33,816 bases of DNA, taken from the NCBI RefSeq assembly GCF_004296935.1, contig NZ_SCVH01000058.1, forward strand, positions 1 through 33,816, read 5' to 3'. Positions 7,485-14,165 of the stretch are shown piece by piece. Position numbers and translations under genes: made by a program. The DNA comes from Reyranella sp. (lineage in GTDB: Bacteria; Pseudomonadota; Alphaproteobacteria; Reyranellales; Reyranellaceae). Positions within the stretch are counted from its first letter, which is position 1, and each line of letters starts with the position of its first letter. The notes below the pieces were generated by a model. The model was not told the DNA's origin and made no database searches. It worked only from the letters and a program-made list of their open reading frames with translations.

Positions 7485-8309
7485 TTATTCCTTCATGAAA
7501 GCGTTGAGATCTGGCGTCGGTATCGAATGGTCGATATAGCCGAACGTGCCCTTCTCCTTCACTTCCTTGGCGGCATCGAGCAGCCCGGTCATGGCCGCGC
7601 GGTAGAGCGAGGTAGCGAGGCTGATGCGCTTGACGCCCGCGGCTTCGAGCTCGGCCACGCTGAACGACTTGCCCTTGATGCCGGCCATGAAGTTGAACGG
7701 CTTCTTGAGCGAGCTGCACACCTTCTTCACCGCCGCGAGATCGGGCAGGCCAGGTGCCATCAGCACGTCGGCACCGGCGGCCTCGAAGGCTTGCAGGCGC
7801 TTGATCACGTCGTCCAGGTCGGGACTGCCGCGCAAGAAACCCTCGGCGCGGGCAGTCAGCACGAAGGCGAACGGCAGCGCACGCGCGGCCTTCGATGCCG
7901 CGGCCACGCGCTCGGCGGCCGCGCCGATATCGAACAACGCCTTGTCCTTGTTGCCGGTCGCATCCTCGATCGAGCCGCCGACCAGGCCGACACCGGCCGC
8001 CTGCCGGATGGTCTCGGCGGCAGCATCGGGTGAGTCGCCAAAGCCCTTCTCGAGATCGCCGATCACCGGCACGTCCACCGCCTCGGCGATCGCGCGCGCA
8101 TTGGCCAGCGCTTCCTCGCGCGTGACCTTGCCGTCGCGCTTGCCCAGCACGCCGGCCTTGGCGCCGCTCGACGTCGCCAGCGCCTCATAGCCGAGGCCGG
8201 CCAGCAGGCGGGCCGAACCCGCGTCCCACGGGTTGGGAATGACGAAGGCGCGCGGCGCCTCGTGCAGGGCACGCAATTTCTTGGCCTTGTCGGCCTGACT
8301 GACGCTCAT
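7485..8309 (-). CDS. Isocitrate lyase / PEP mutase superfamily protein
   Basis: A 274-aa TIM-barrel enzyme of the ICL/PEPM superfamily, whose members cleave or form C-C or C-P bonds next to a carboxylate (PEP mutase, methylisocitrate lyase, oxaloacetate decarboxylase). Segments in order are FVIPNPWDAGSARLLAGLGY, LATSSGAKAGVLGKRDG, VPVIGDLEKGFGDSP at the Mg2+-binding strand, GSIEDATG, LTARAEGFL and GADVLMAPGL. The canonical D-x-D metal motif appears here as GDLEKGFG. Together with the length, this matches the poorly characterised 'PEP mutase family' subgroup rather than true isocitrate lyase, whose KKCGH motif is absent. The ATG is preceded by GGGGAAACGTCAG. It is followed by the small membrane protein and the TctC-type gene on the same strand. 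The reaction is not predictable from sequence. Confidence 0.85.
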   Translation of the reverse strand: MSVSQADKAKKLRALHEAPRAFVIPNPWDAGSARLLAGLGYEALATSSGAKAGVLGKRDGKVTREEALANARAIAEAVDVPVIGDLEKGFGDSPDAAAETIRQAAGVGLVGGSIEDATGNKDKALFDIGAAAERVAAASKAARALPFAFVLTARAEGFLRGSPDLDDVIKRLQAFEAAGADVLMAPGLPDLAAVKKVCSSLKKPFNFMAGIKGKSFSVAELEAAGVKRISLATSLYRAAMTGLLDAAKEVKEKGTFGYIDHSIPTPDLNAFMKE

Positions 8310-8518
8310 CTGACGTTTCCCCTACGAATGCGAACCGCGCTCGGCGACCGGGCGCAATGGTAGATTGTCCACGTCAAACGCGTCGACGCAACGGCGTTAT
8401 CTTGAGGATACCCCTACTTGGCTTCCCCCAACTTAGCCAAGGGAGCCGGCGGTTTCCATCCGCCCGAGAAAACGCAGCCGCTTCTCCTCTCACGGAACGA
8501 TAAACGGCTCCCTGATGT

Positions 8519-8836
8519 CTAGGCCGTTGGCGGGCTTTCCTCGGACAAGACCGCAAGGAAGCTGCCCAACTCGAACATCAATAAAGCTGGGCGACTGGCC
8601 TGAAAGAGAGGAGCGTGGGCTGCAACTTTCAAGACCGGAAGGTCAACAATAGCCCCCACATCTGTTGCGCTACGCTGAAGTTCGGGCCGTAAGAGCAGCA
8701 GATTTGTGAGTGCAACTAGTCGGCTCGCCACACTCATCATTTGTTCATTCGTCGCACTCTCGCGTAAAGCGGACCGCACCGCATGTGAGAGCTCCAAGTG
8801 CGGCTGCTTTCGTTTTGCTTCCTCGATCATGAGCAT
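8519..8836 (-). CDS. Hypothetical 105-aa protein, last gene of the low-GC cassette
   Basis: No family is recognised. The protein is mostly helical by composition. A basic, polar N-terminus (EEAKRKQPHLELSHAVRSALRES) is followed by leucine- and valine-rich segments (SRLVALTNLLLLRPELQRS and VGAIVDLPVLKVAAHAPLF). None of these is long enough to be a convincing transmembrane helix. The ATG at 8836 lies 3 bases after the stop of the exported-protein gene (8840), and no Shine-Dalgarno is visible, so translation is probably coupled. A second ATG at 8830 is possible. Local G+C is clearly below that of the catabolic genes around it. The 209 bases downstream, to the PEP-mutase-like gene, hold only a weak 7-bp stem (8417-8441). 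Confidence 0.6.
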   Translation of the reverse strand: MLMIEEAKRKQPHLELSHAVRSALRESATNEQMMSVASRLVALTNLLLLRPELQRSATDVGAIVDLPVLKVAAHAPLFQASRPALLMFELGSFLAVLSEESPPTA

Positions 8837-8839
8837 GTG

Positions 8840-9466
8840 CTATCGAGGAGGCATCTTAAAGTCTTTGTGTATTGTGAGGTCGTCCCCGCGAGCGAAGTAG
8901 CACGTTACAGGCTTCTGCCCCTTGGTTTGGTCGAGCAGCACCCAATGCCTATCAGTCATCAGAAACGTGTAATCCTTCGTGCCAATGTCGGAATACAGAA
9001 AGAGCGTGAAGCTATCACCCAGTTCCTTGTTGGCCCACATCCGAACATCAATGTTGTCCATTACATCATTAGTGTTCGCACATCGTTGATGGCCTGAGCC
9101 CGGCATCCCGTATTTCAGACGAGGATTAGCCATATGCAAGCTGGCGAGTGCTTCGACCCATTCGCCCGATCCGACCACGCAGTAATTTGTGCTCTCACCT
9201 TGCCGTTCGAGAAGTCGCCATGGAGCGTAAAGGCGACCGTCGCGGCTCTTTGCGGGATCGACCTTTGATGCCATCAGCATGTGATAGGTTTCTTTATTGC
9301 GCTTGAGTGAGAAGCTGGAATTCTCCGCCCGCACGCCCTGCAAAGCGTAGCGCATCATGTCCATTACATCGCCACACCGCTCCTCGATCTTGGGCTGTCC
9401 GGACGCTTCAACATTGGTCGCAATAAGCGACAATGCGACGAACCCCCTTAGAAGCCACCCACGCAT
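8840..9466 (-). CDS. Hypothetical exported protein (208 aa) in the low-GC cassette
   Basis: A signal peptide is visible (MRGWLLRGFVALSLIATNVEA, cleavage likely before SGQPK), giving a mature protein of about 187 residues outside the cytoplasm. The mature part has four cysteines (ERCGD, NYCVV, QRCAN, VTCYF), suited to two disulfides, and several aromatic and charged stretches such as ANKELGDSFTLFLYSDIG. I recognise no domain. The ATG at 9466 has a purine run (GGGGGGA) about 8 bases upstream. Only 29 bases separate it from the stop of the preceding membrane-protein gene (9496), and the next gene starts 3 bases after its stop, so it sits inside a probable operon. Confidence 0.65.
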   Translation of the reverse strand: MRGWLLRGFVALSLIATNVEASGQPKIEERCGDVMDMMRYALQGVRAENSSFSLKRNKETYHMLMASKVDPAKSRDGRLYAPWRLLERQGESTNYCVVGSGEWVEALASLHMANPRLKYGMPGSGHQRCANTNDVMDNIDVRMWANKELGDSFTLFLYSDIGTKDYTFLMTDRHWVLLDQTKGQKPVTCYFARGDDLTIHKDFKMPPR

Positions 9467-9495
9467 GTGAACATCCCCCGACTAGCTTCGAGCGC

Positions 9496-9828
9496 CTAGG
9501 GCAAAGGACCAAAGCGCTCCTGGATTTCTGCAGCGGCACGCTTTTCTGCGTCCCGTATCCGGTCATTCAATTGATCAAGCTTCGGCGGCACTCGGCCGTA
9601 AACCTCCGCACGATACTTTCGCTCTAGTTCCTGCAAGGCGTTCCAGCGATCCAGTCGCCATTTTTGAGCTATCTTCATTTCCTTGCAGTAGTCTCTGAGG
9701 AAGTCGGCCAGGAAGGCTGCTGATAGGAGCGCAGCGACTACGGCGCCAGCAAACTCACCTTTAGCTGCTAGCCATCCAGCAACGGCGACTAATACGCCGA
9801 AGAGCACAAGTTCAGACGGCGCTTTCAT
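9496..9828 (-). CDS. Small two-helix membrane protein with a charged helical tail (cassette gene 3)
   Basis: A 110-aa protein. Two hydrophobic helices (about residues 6-23, ELVLFGVLVAVAGWLAA, and 27-43, GAVVAALLSAAFLADFL) form a short hairpin. They are followed by a long, highly charged and probably coiled-coil region (residues 46-108, with ALQELERKYRAEVYGR and LNDRIRDAEKRAAAEIQERF). The ATG at 9828 overlaps the upstream stop as ATGA (9828-9825), which fixes the start and implies coupled translation. An open frame extending upstream to 9888 is a shadow of the preceding gene. The family is unknown; a hairpin with a cytoplasmic helical tail could anchor or sense something at the membrane, but that is speculation. 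Confidence 0.65.
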   Translation of the reverse strand: MKAPSELVLFGVLVAVAGWLAAKGEFAGAVVAALLSAAFLADFLRDYCKEMKIAQKWRLDRWNALQELERKYRAEVYGRVPPKLDQLNDRIRDAEKRAAAEIQERFGPLP

Positions 9829-10058
9829 TTCACCCAGACGCCCGCCAGTTGAAGCAGAAAGCCGAGCACTAACGCAACAAGCCCCCACGTTGTGGCCGTC
9901 GCTTGTGCGAGCCGGTCATTGAATTGTGCTTCGTTGAAGTCCCAGTTCGGCGTTGACAGCTCCCGCGCTTTCTTGCGTGACGCGATAATGACCCAGGCGA
10001 CCGTCACCGCGCCGACGATGTCGAGCACGAGTCCTATGGAAGTGAGGATATTGCTCAT
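9825..10058 (-). CDS. Small two-helix membrane protein (cassette gene 2)
   Basis: A 77-aa protein with one transmembrane helix near each end: residues about 5-25 (LTSIGLVLDIVGAVTVAWVII) and about 57-75 (WGLVALVLGFLLQLAGVWV). Between them is a polar stretch of some 30 residues (SRKKARELSTPNWDFNEAQF and onwards). The start is fixed by an ATGA overlap with the upstream gene (10058-10055), and its own stop overlaps the next start in the same way. No family is recognised. The membrane hairpin, the size and the strict coupling to a nuclease-like protein and a second hairpin protein argue that the three products work together. Confidence 0.65.
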   Translation of the reverse strand: MSNILTSIGLVLDIVGAVTVAWVIIASRKKARELSTPNWDFNEAQFNDRLAQATATTWGLVALVLGFLLQLAGVWVK

Positions 10059-10744
10059 TTGATTCTCATACCCATAACCTTGTCCGACTTCGACACCACG
10101 TAGATTTGCGAGAATGGCATATCCTTCGCAGCCTTTTTCAGACGCGGCACAAGCGGCTTCCACCGCTTAAAGGGAAGCGAGCCGAGCGGGGCCTCGATAA
10201 GCAGTGTCATGCCCGCATACTTCTTGGCATTTTTCTTCTTTAGGCAGGCAAGGATTCCTTTTTCGACGGAGGCTTGAGCTTCTTTCGTCGAGTACATCGC
10301 GCGCTCGCTTTTCGCGGCTGCCTTTATGGCCTTCTTTTTTGCATCGTCTTGCAAACCGGAGTAGCCGCCCACCGCGCCCTTTGCCTTAACGAGCTTATTG
10401 CCGAGGACATTACGTGCAACGCCTTGGGAGATCGTGACCTCGATCCCAACCTTCGACCCTTTACGTGTGAGCCAGGCGTCGGGCACGTGACTATCGAGCG
10501 GAAACGACACGAGCCCATTCTTGATGCGCCGATACCGCAATAGCCGGCTGACCGGAAAAATCTCATCGGTCAGCTTTTTCACCGTGCCTCGGTGGAGGCG
10601 ATAGTCGTCAATCTCCGCCTGCGTGCGGTCGCCATTGACCAAGCCATCAAGGCGTTCGTTCAGCTCCTCAACGGAGATTGTGTCCTTAGCTTTTTCGAGA
10701 AGCTTCTTCAGCGCTACGCTGTGAGGCGTTTCGTCAGTCGCCAT
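10055..10744 (-). CDS. Basic 229-aa protein with a PD...ExT nuclease-like stretch (cassette gene 1)
   Basis: A lysine-rich soluble protein with no confident family. The N-terminal third is helical and charged. Around residues 75-105 the segment SHVPDAWLTRKGSKVGIEVT recalls the PD-(D/E)xK nuclease core (beta strand, PD, spacer, ExK), but the last lysine position is threonine. The following GNKLVKAKGAVGGYSGLQDDAKKKA and KKYAGMTLLIEAPLGSLPF resemble blocks I have seen in uncharacterised alphaproteobacterial proteins. An inactive or variant nuclease fold is a hypothesis only. The ATG at 10744 heads the five-gene low-GC cassette. A perfect TATAAT lies 42-47 bases upstream, and the stop overlaps the next start as ATGA. 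Confidence 0.65.
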   Translation of the reverse strand: MATDETPHSVALKKLLEKAKDTISVEELNERLDGLVNGDRTQAEIDDYRLHRGTVKKLTDEIFPVSRLLRYRRIKNGLVSFPLDSHVPDAWLTRKGSKVGIEVTISQGVARNVLGNKLVKAKGAVGGYSGLQDDAKKKAIKAAAKSERAMYSTKEAQASVEKGILACLKKKNAKKYAGMTLLIEAPLGSLPFKRWKPLVPRLKKAAKDMPFSQIYVVSKSDKVMGMRIK

Positions 10745-10785
10745 TGCGCTGTCCCCACTACCTTCATGTGCACTTCAGCCCCAGT

Positions 10786-10791
10786 ATTATA
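10786..10791 (-). promoter_or_regulatory. Candidate -10 element (TATAAT) for the low-GC cassette
   Basis: On the minus strand a perfect TATAAT ends 41 bases before the ATG at 10744. It lies in a 100-base spacer between the stop of the GFA-family gene (10845) and the cassette. With 17-bp spacing the upstream hexamer is TGTTCT (10814-10809), a poor -35 box. A consensus -10 is rare in this GC-rich window, which supports a separate promoter for the cassette. Inference from position and sequence only. Confidence 0.4.
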
Positions 10792-10844
10792 CTCTTGGTA
10801 TGCTAGACAGAACACATAGCGGTGAGTGTGTGCACGTTGAAACG

Positions 10845-11204
10845 CTACATGTTGCGGCCGTCCCACATCTTGGGAGATAGTTTGTCGATATCGATGGCTT
10901 CGATGCAGCGCAGGTTGATACCGACCGTCGGCGTGCCGTCGGGCATCTTGCCTTCAGCGAACGCCTCGTTGCCACACGACGTGCAGAAGCGGTGGTGCAG
11001 CGACTTCTTGCCGAACTGGTAATCGCCGAGCTTGGTATCACCGGCCTTGAGCTTGAACGACGTGCGCGGCGCGAAGGCCCACACCGCGCCAAGCCTATGG
11101 CAGATCGAGCAATTGCATTTCAGCGCGCCCGAAACGTCCAGCTCGACGTCATACGCGACGGCGCCGCAATGGCAGCTTCCGGAATAGGTCTTCGGCTCGG
11201 CCAT
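10845..11204 (-). CDS. GFA-family (glutathione-dependent formaldehyde-activating-like) zinc protein
   Basis: A 119-aa CENP-V/GFA-fold protein with the full set of zinc-ligand motifs: SGSCHCGAVAYDVEL (CxC), LKCNCSICHRLGAVWAF (CxCxxC) and HHRFCTSCGNEAF (CxxC). It ends with a ...VGINLRCIEAIDID segment typical of the family. Members bind Zn2+, and Gfa was reported to speed S-hydroxymethylglutathione formation; for most members the activity is unproven. The ATG at 11204 has AGGAGG ending 5 bases upstream, so the longer open frame to 11357 is rejected. A GTTC-N7-GTTC box lies 31-45 bases upstream of the start, suggesting LexA or LexA-like control. The low-GC cassette lies just downstream on the same strand. 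Confidence 0.88.
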   Translation of the reverse strand: MAEPKTYSGSCHCGAVAYDVELDVSGALKCNCSICHRLGAVWAFAPRTSFKLKAGDTKLGDYQFGKKSLHHRFCTSCGNEAFAEGKMPDGTPTVGINLRCIEAIDIDKLSPKMWDGRNM

Positions 11205-11234
11205 GCGTTCCTCCTGGGCTTGAATTTTATCCAT

Positions 11235-11249
11235 GTTCTCTATATGTTC
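11235..11249 (-). promoter_or_regulatory. GTTC-N7-GTTC box (alphaproteobacterial LexA-type operator) upstream of the GFA gene
   Basis: On the plus strand GTTC occurs at 11235-11238 and again at 11246-11249 with exactly seven bases between, inside the longer direct repeat ATGTTCT (11233-11239 and 11244-11250). GTTC-N7-GTTC is the established direct-repeat LexA site of Alphaproteobacteria. The box lies 31-45 bases before the ATG of the GFA-family gene, where a repressor would block transcription initiation. No SOS gene is otherwise recognisable nearby, and binding is inferred. Confidence 0.5.
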
Positions 11250-11418
11250 TTTTTGATGCGCAAGCCAGCCCCTTCCGCAAACGAACAGCCCTGTCCGCCG
11301 GGCAGTGCGGGATCCTATTCTTGAAAATGCACGCTTCTGCCGCGCATCGACCGTCATCAGCCGAGGGAGGATTTCAGAATATTTTCAAGCGATTAGAGGA
11401 CGAAGCGTGGGACATTGG

Positions 11419-11439
11419 ACCTCCACAGGTCGTGGAGGT
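11419..11439 (-). terminator. Hairpin 3 bases after the phnY stop
   Basis: ACCTCCAC (11419-11426) and GTGGAGGT (11432-11439) form a perfect 8-bp stem with a 5-base loop, starting 3 bases after the stop of phnY on the minus strand. No U-run follows, so it is at best a weak or Rho-assisted terminator, or a 3'-end stabiliser, for the phnWAY transcript. Confidence 0.4.
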
Positions 11440-11441
11440 GC

Positions 11442-12890
11442 CTAGCCTGGCCAGGGAAGAGACCAAGTCTTCACGTTGGTAAAACTCTTCATCGCTTCCA
11501 GCACGCCTTCCTTGTAGCCTAGGCCCGAATCCTTGATGCCGCCGAAGGGCGACATCTCGATGCGATAGCCCGGGACCTCCCAGATGTTCACCGTGCCGAC
11601 CTGCAGCTCGTCGACGAAGCGGGTGATGTAGTCGAGGCGGTCGGTGCAGACACCCGAGGAGAGACCATAGGCGGTGCCGTTGGACACTCTTATGGCGTGG
11701 TCGATGTCCTTCACCCGGATGATCGGGATGGCCGGGCCGAAGGTTTCTTCGCGGACAAGTTCACAGGCGGGATCGACGTGGTCGACGACGGTGGGCGGAA
11801 ACAGCGCGCCGCGGCGGTCGTTGCCGTGCAGCAGCTTGGCGCCGTGCTTGGCGACCGCCTCGCTCACGCGGTTCTGGAACAGCGTGGCGGCGCGTTCGTG
11901 GATCACGGTGCCGACGTCGGTCTCGGGATCGAGTGGATCGCCGGCTTTCAGTTTCTTCGCCTTAGCCAGCACACGCTCGACGAAGGCGTCGGCCACCTTG
12001 TCGACGACGATGATGCGCTTCACCGCGGTGCAGCGCTGGCCCGAGTTCTTGGTGGCGCCGGCGACGGCGAGGTCGGCCGCCTTGTCGAGGTCGGCGTCCT
12101 CCATGACGATCAGCGGGTCGTTGCCGCCCAGTTCGAGGACGATGCGTTTGTAGCCGGCCTTGTCGGCGATGTATTTGCCGACCCGGACCGAGCCCGTGAA
12201 GGTGATGAGGTCGGCGCGCGGGTCGACGATCATGGCATCGCCGATGTCGGAGGGATTGCCGGTGATGACCGAGAGCATCTCCGGTGGCAGGCCCGCCTCG
12301 TAGAGCGTGTCGGCCAGGAACAGCGCCGTGAGCGGAGTCAGTTCGGTGGGCTTCAGGACCACGCAGTTGTTGGTGGCGAAGGCGGGCGCGAGCTTATGCG
12401 CCACCATGTTGAGCGGATGATTGAAGGGCGTGATGGCACTGATGGCATTGAGCGGCTGGCGCAGCGTAAAAATCTTGCGCGGCTTGCCATGCGGGGTCAG
12501 ATCGCAGGAGAAGGTCTGGCCATCGTCGAACAGGCAGAGCTGGCCCGCGAAGGTGAAGACGTCGTAGGCGCGACCGACCTCGTAGAGCGAGTCCTTCAGG
12601 CAAAGACCCGACTCGAGAGTGATGAGACGGGAGAGTTCTTCCTTGCGGGCGACCAGCAGCTCAGCGGTCTTGAACAGGATCTGCTGGCGCTGATAGCGCG
12701 TGAGCTTGGGTTTGTAGTCGTGGGCGATCTGAAAGGCTTGCGCCACGAGTTCGGGCGTGGCGCGCGGCACGGTGCCGACGAGGCGGTTGTCCCAGGGGAA
12801 GCGCACTTCGAGGCGCGCCTTGGTCTCGACCTTCTTGCCGGCAATGCGGAGGTACTCGTGCCGCACGTCACCGCGAACCATCGTATCCAT
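11442..12890 (-). CDS. phnY: Phosphonoacetaldehyde dehydrogenase PhnY
   Basis: A 482-aa aldehyde dehydrogenase-superfamily enzyme that would oxidise phosphonoacetaldehyde to phosphonoacetate with NAD+. The catalytic cysteine lies in [11 protein letters not shown] and the general base Glu in VLELGGNDP. The oxyanion-hole Asn lies in ITPFNHPLN, the cofactor segment is [13 protein letters not shown], and [10 protein letters not shown] is present. The family alone does not give the substrate. The assignment rests on its place as third gene after phnW and phnA, the known phnWAY set of 2-aminoethylphosphonate users such as Sinorhizobium. Its ATG directly follows the phnA stop (TGAATG), implying coupled translation. 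Length is normal. An 8-bp hairpin follows the stop. Confidence 0.9.
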   Translation of the reverse strand: MDTMVRGDVRHEYLRIAGKKVETKARLEVRFPWDNRLVGTVPRATPELVAQAFQIAHDYKPKLTRYQRQQILFKTAELLVARKEELSRLITLESGLCLKDSLYEVGRAYDVFTFAGQLCLFDDGQTFSCDLTPHGKPRKIFTLRQPLNAISAITPFNHPLNMVAHKLAPAFATNNCVVLKPTELTPLTALFLADTLYEAGLPPEMLSVITGNPSDIGDAMIVDPRADLITFTGSVRVGKYIADKAGYKRIVLELGGNDPLIVMEDADLDKAADLAVAGATKNSGQRCTAVKRIIVVDKVADAFVERVLAKAKKLKAGDPLDPETDVGTVIHERAATLFQNRVSEAVAKHGAKLLHGNDRRGALFPPTVVDHVDPACELVREETFGPAIPIIRVKDIDHAIRVSNGTAYGLSSGVCTDRLDYITRFVDELQVGTVNIWEVPGYRIEMSPFGGIKDSGLGYKEGVLEAMKSFTNVKTWSLPWPG

Positions 12891-14153
12891 TCAGGCCACC
12901 AGATTGAGAGCGAGATCGAAAGCGTCAAAGTTGCGCCAGTGACGCGAGGAGGTGCCGTTGGCGAGCTTGCGGTTGCAGATCAGCGGCACCTTCTGCTCGG
13001 AGACGCCGCCGTGGCTGCGCAGCGGTTCGGTGAGGCCCGAGAGATCATGTCGACTGGCCGAAGTGCCCAGCACCTTGTGCTTGGTCGAGACGATGATGAG
13101 ATCGCCCAGGCGATCGGCCGGCAGCTCGAAGCGGGCGGCGGCCTCTTCCTTGGTGAGCGCGGCCTCGATGCCGGGCAGCGCCTTCACCTTGGCGGCCCAC
13201 TCCTGGGGCGAGGCGCCGGCCGGCAGGTAGACGACGGCAAAGGAGCCCAGCGCGCCATGGTGGACGACGTAGGGATCGGTGATCGGCAGGATGACGCGGG
13301 CCTTGTCGGTGCCCAGCCATTTGTCGAACAGGTCCTGGAGATAGAGGACGTCGGGCTGGCCGTCCTGGCCAAACTTGGCGTTCATGCCGTGGTCGGCCGT
13401 CAGCACGATGGTGCAGCCCATGGCGTCGAGCTTGGCCATGTAGCCATCCATCATGGCGTAGAAGTCGTTGGCGACGGGGGTACCCGGCGCGTGCTTGTGC
13501 TGGATGTAGTCAGTGGTCGACAGATACATGATCTCCGGCCGGTCGCGTTCCATCAGCTTGACGCCCGCGGCGAAGACGAACTCGGAGAGCTGGGCGCTGT
13601 AGACATCGGGCACATCCATGCCGACCAGGGCATTGACGTTCTCGATGCCGTTCTCGCTGAGCGTGGCCTTGTCCGACTTCTCCGAGGAGAAACTGCAAGC
13701 CTTGCCCGCACCGAGTTCGAGCCCCTTGCCGAGAAGGCCACGCAGCTTGTCCTTGGCGGTGACGACGGCGATGCGCAGGCCCGCGCGCTGGAAGGCCGGA
13801 AACAGCGTTTCGACCCTGAGGAACTTGGGGTCGTTCATCATCACCTCTTTCCCGCTGTCGGGATCGAGGAAGTAGTTGCCGCTGATGCCGTGCACGGCGG
13901 GCGGCCGGCCGGTGACAATCGAGAGATTGTTGGGATTGGTGAAGGAGGGAACGACGCAATCGCCGATCAGGCTGGTCCCCTGCTTGAGCACCTTGGCGAA
14001 CCACGGCGCCCGGCCTGCCTCGACGGCACGCTCGATATAGCCGGGCTCGGAGCCGTCGATGCAGACCACGACGACGGGCTGCTTGGGCAGACGATAGGTG
14101 CGGCCGTTGACGGCGATCTCGCCGCCCACAGTGTTGATGCTGTCGGGTGCCAT
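12891..14153 (-). CDS. phnA: Phosphonoacetate hydrolase PhnA
   Basis: A 420-aa member of the alkaline phosphatase superfamily that hydrolyses the C-P bond of phosphonoacetate to acetate and phosphate with two Zn2+ ions. The expected residues are present: VVCIDGSEPGYI (first Asp ligand), the nucleophile Thr in VPSFTNPNNLS, TTDYIQHKHAPGT (Asp and His ligands), LTADHGMNAK (Asp-His) and LRSHGGVSEQKVP (last His). NGRTYRLPKQP near the start and RNFDAFDLALNL at the end are also typical. Not to be confused with E. coli PhnA/YjdM. It sits between phnW (12 bases upstream) and phnY (contiguous). Confidence 0.95.
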   Translation of the reverse strand: MAPDSINTVGGEIAVNGRTYRLPKQPVVVVCIDGSEPGYIERAVEAGRAPWFAKVLKQGTSLIGDCVVPSFTNPNNLSIVTGRPPAVHGISGNYFLDPDSGKEVMMNDPKFLRVETLFPAFQRAGLRIAVVTAKDKLRGLLGKGLELGAGKACSFSSEKSDKATLSENGIENVNALVGMDVPDVYSAQLSEFVFAAGVKLMERDRPEIMYLSTTDYIQHKHAPGTPVANDFYAMMDGYMAKLDAMGCTIVLTADHGMNAKFGQDGQPDVLYLQDLFDKWLGTDKARVILPITDPYVVHHGALGSFAVVYLPAGASPQEWAAKVKALPGIEAALTKEEAAARFELPADRLGDLIIVSTKHKVLGTSASRHDLSGLTEPLRSHGGVSEQKVPLICNRKLANGTSSRHWRNFDAFDLALNLVA

Positions 14154-14165
14154 GTGCGTACTCTC

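Noticed and set aside
8417-8441. CTTGGCT/AGCCAAG stem as a terminator of the low-GC cassette
   Set aside because: Only 7 bp with an 11-base loop and no U-run on either strand; chance occurrence is likely.
10992-11324. Plus-strand ORF overlapping the GFA gene and the LexA-type box
   Set aside because: Antisense to the zinc-motif coding sequence of the GFA gene, without a ribosome-binding site or a plausible protein.
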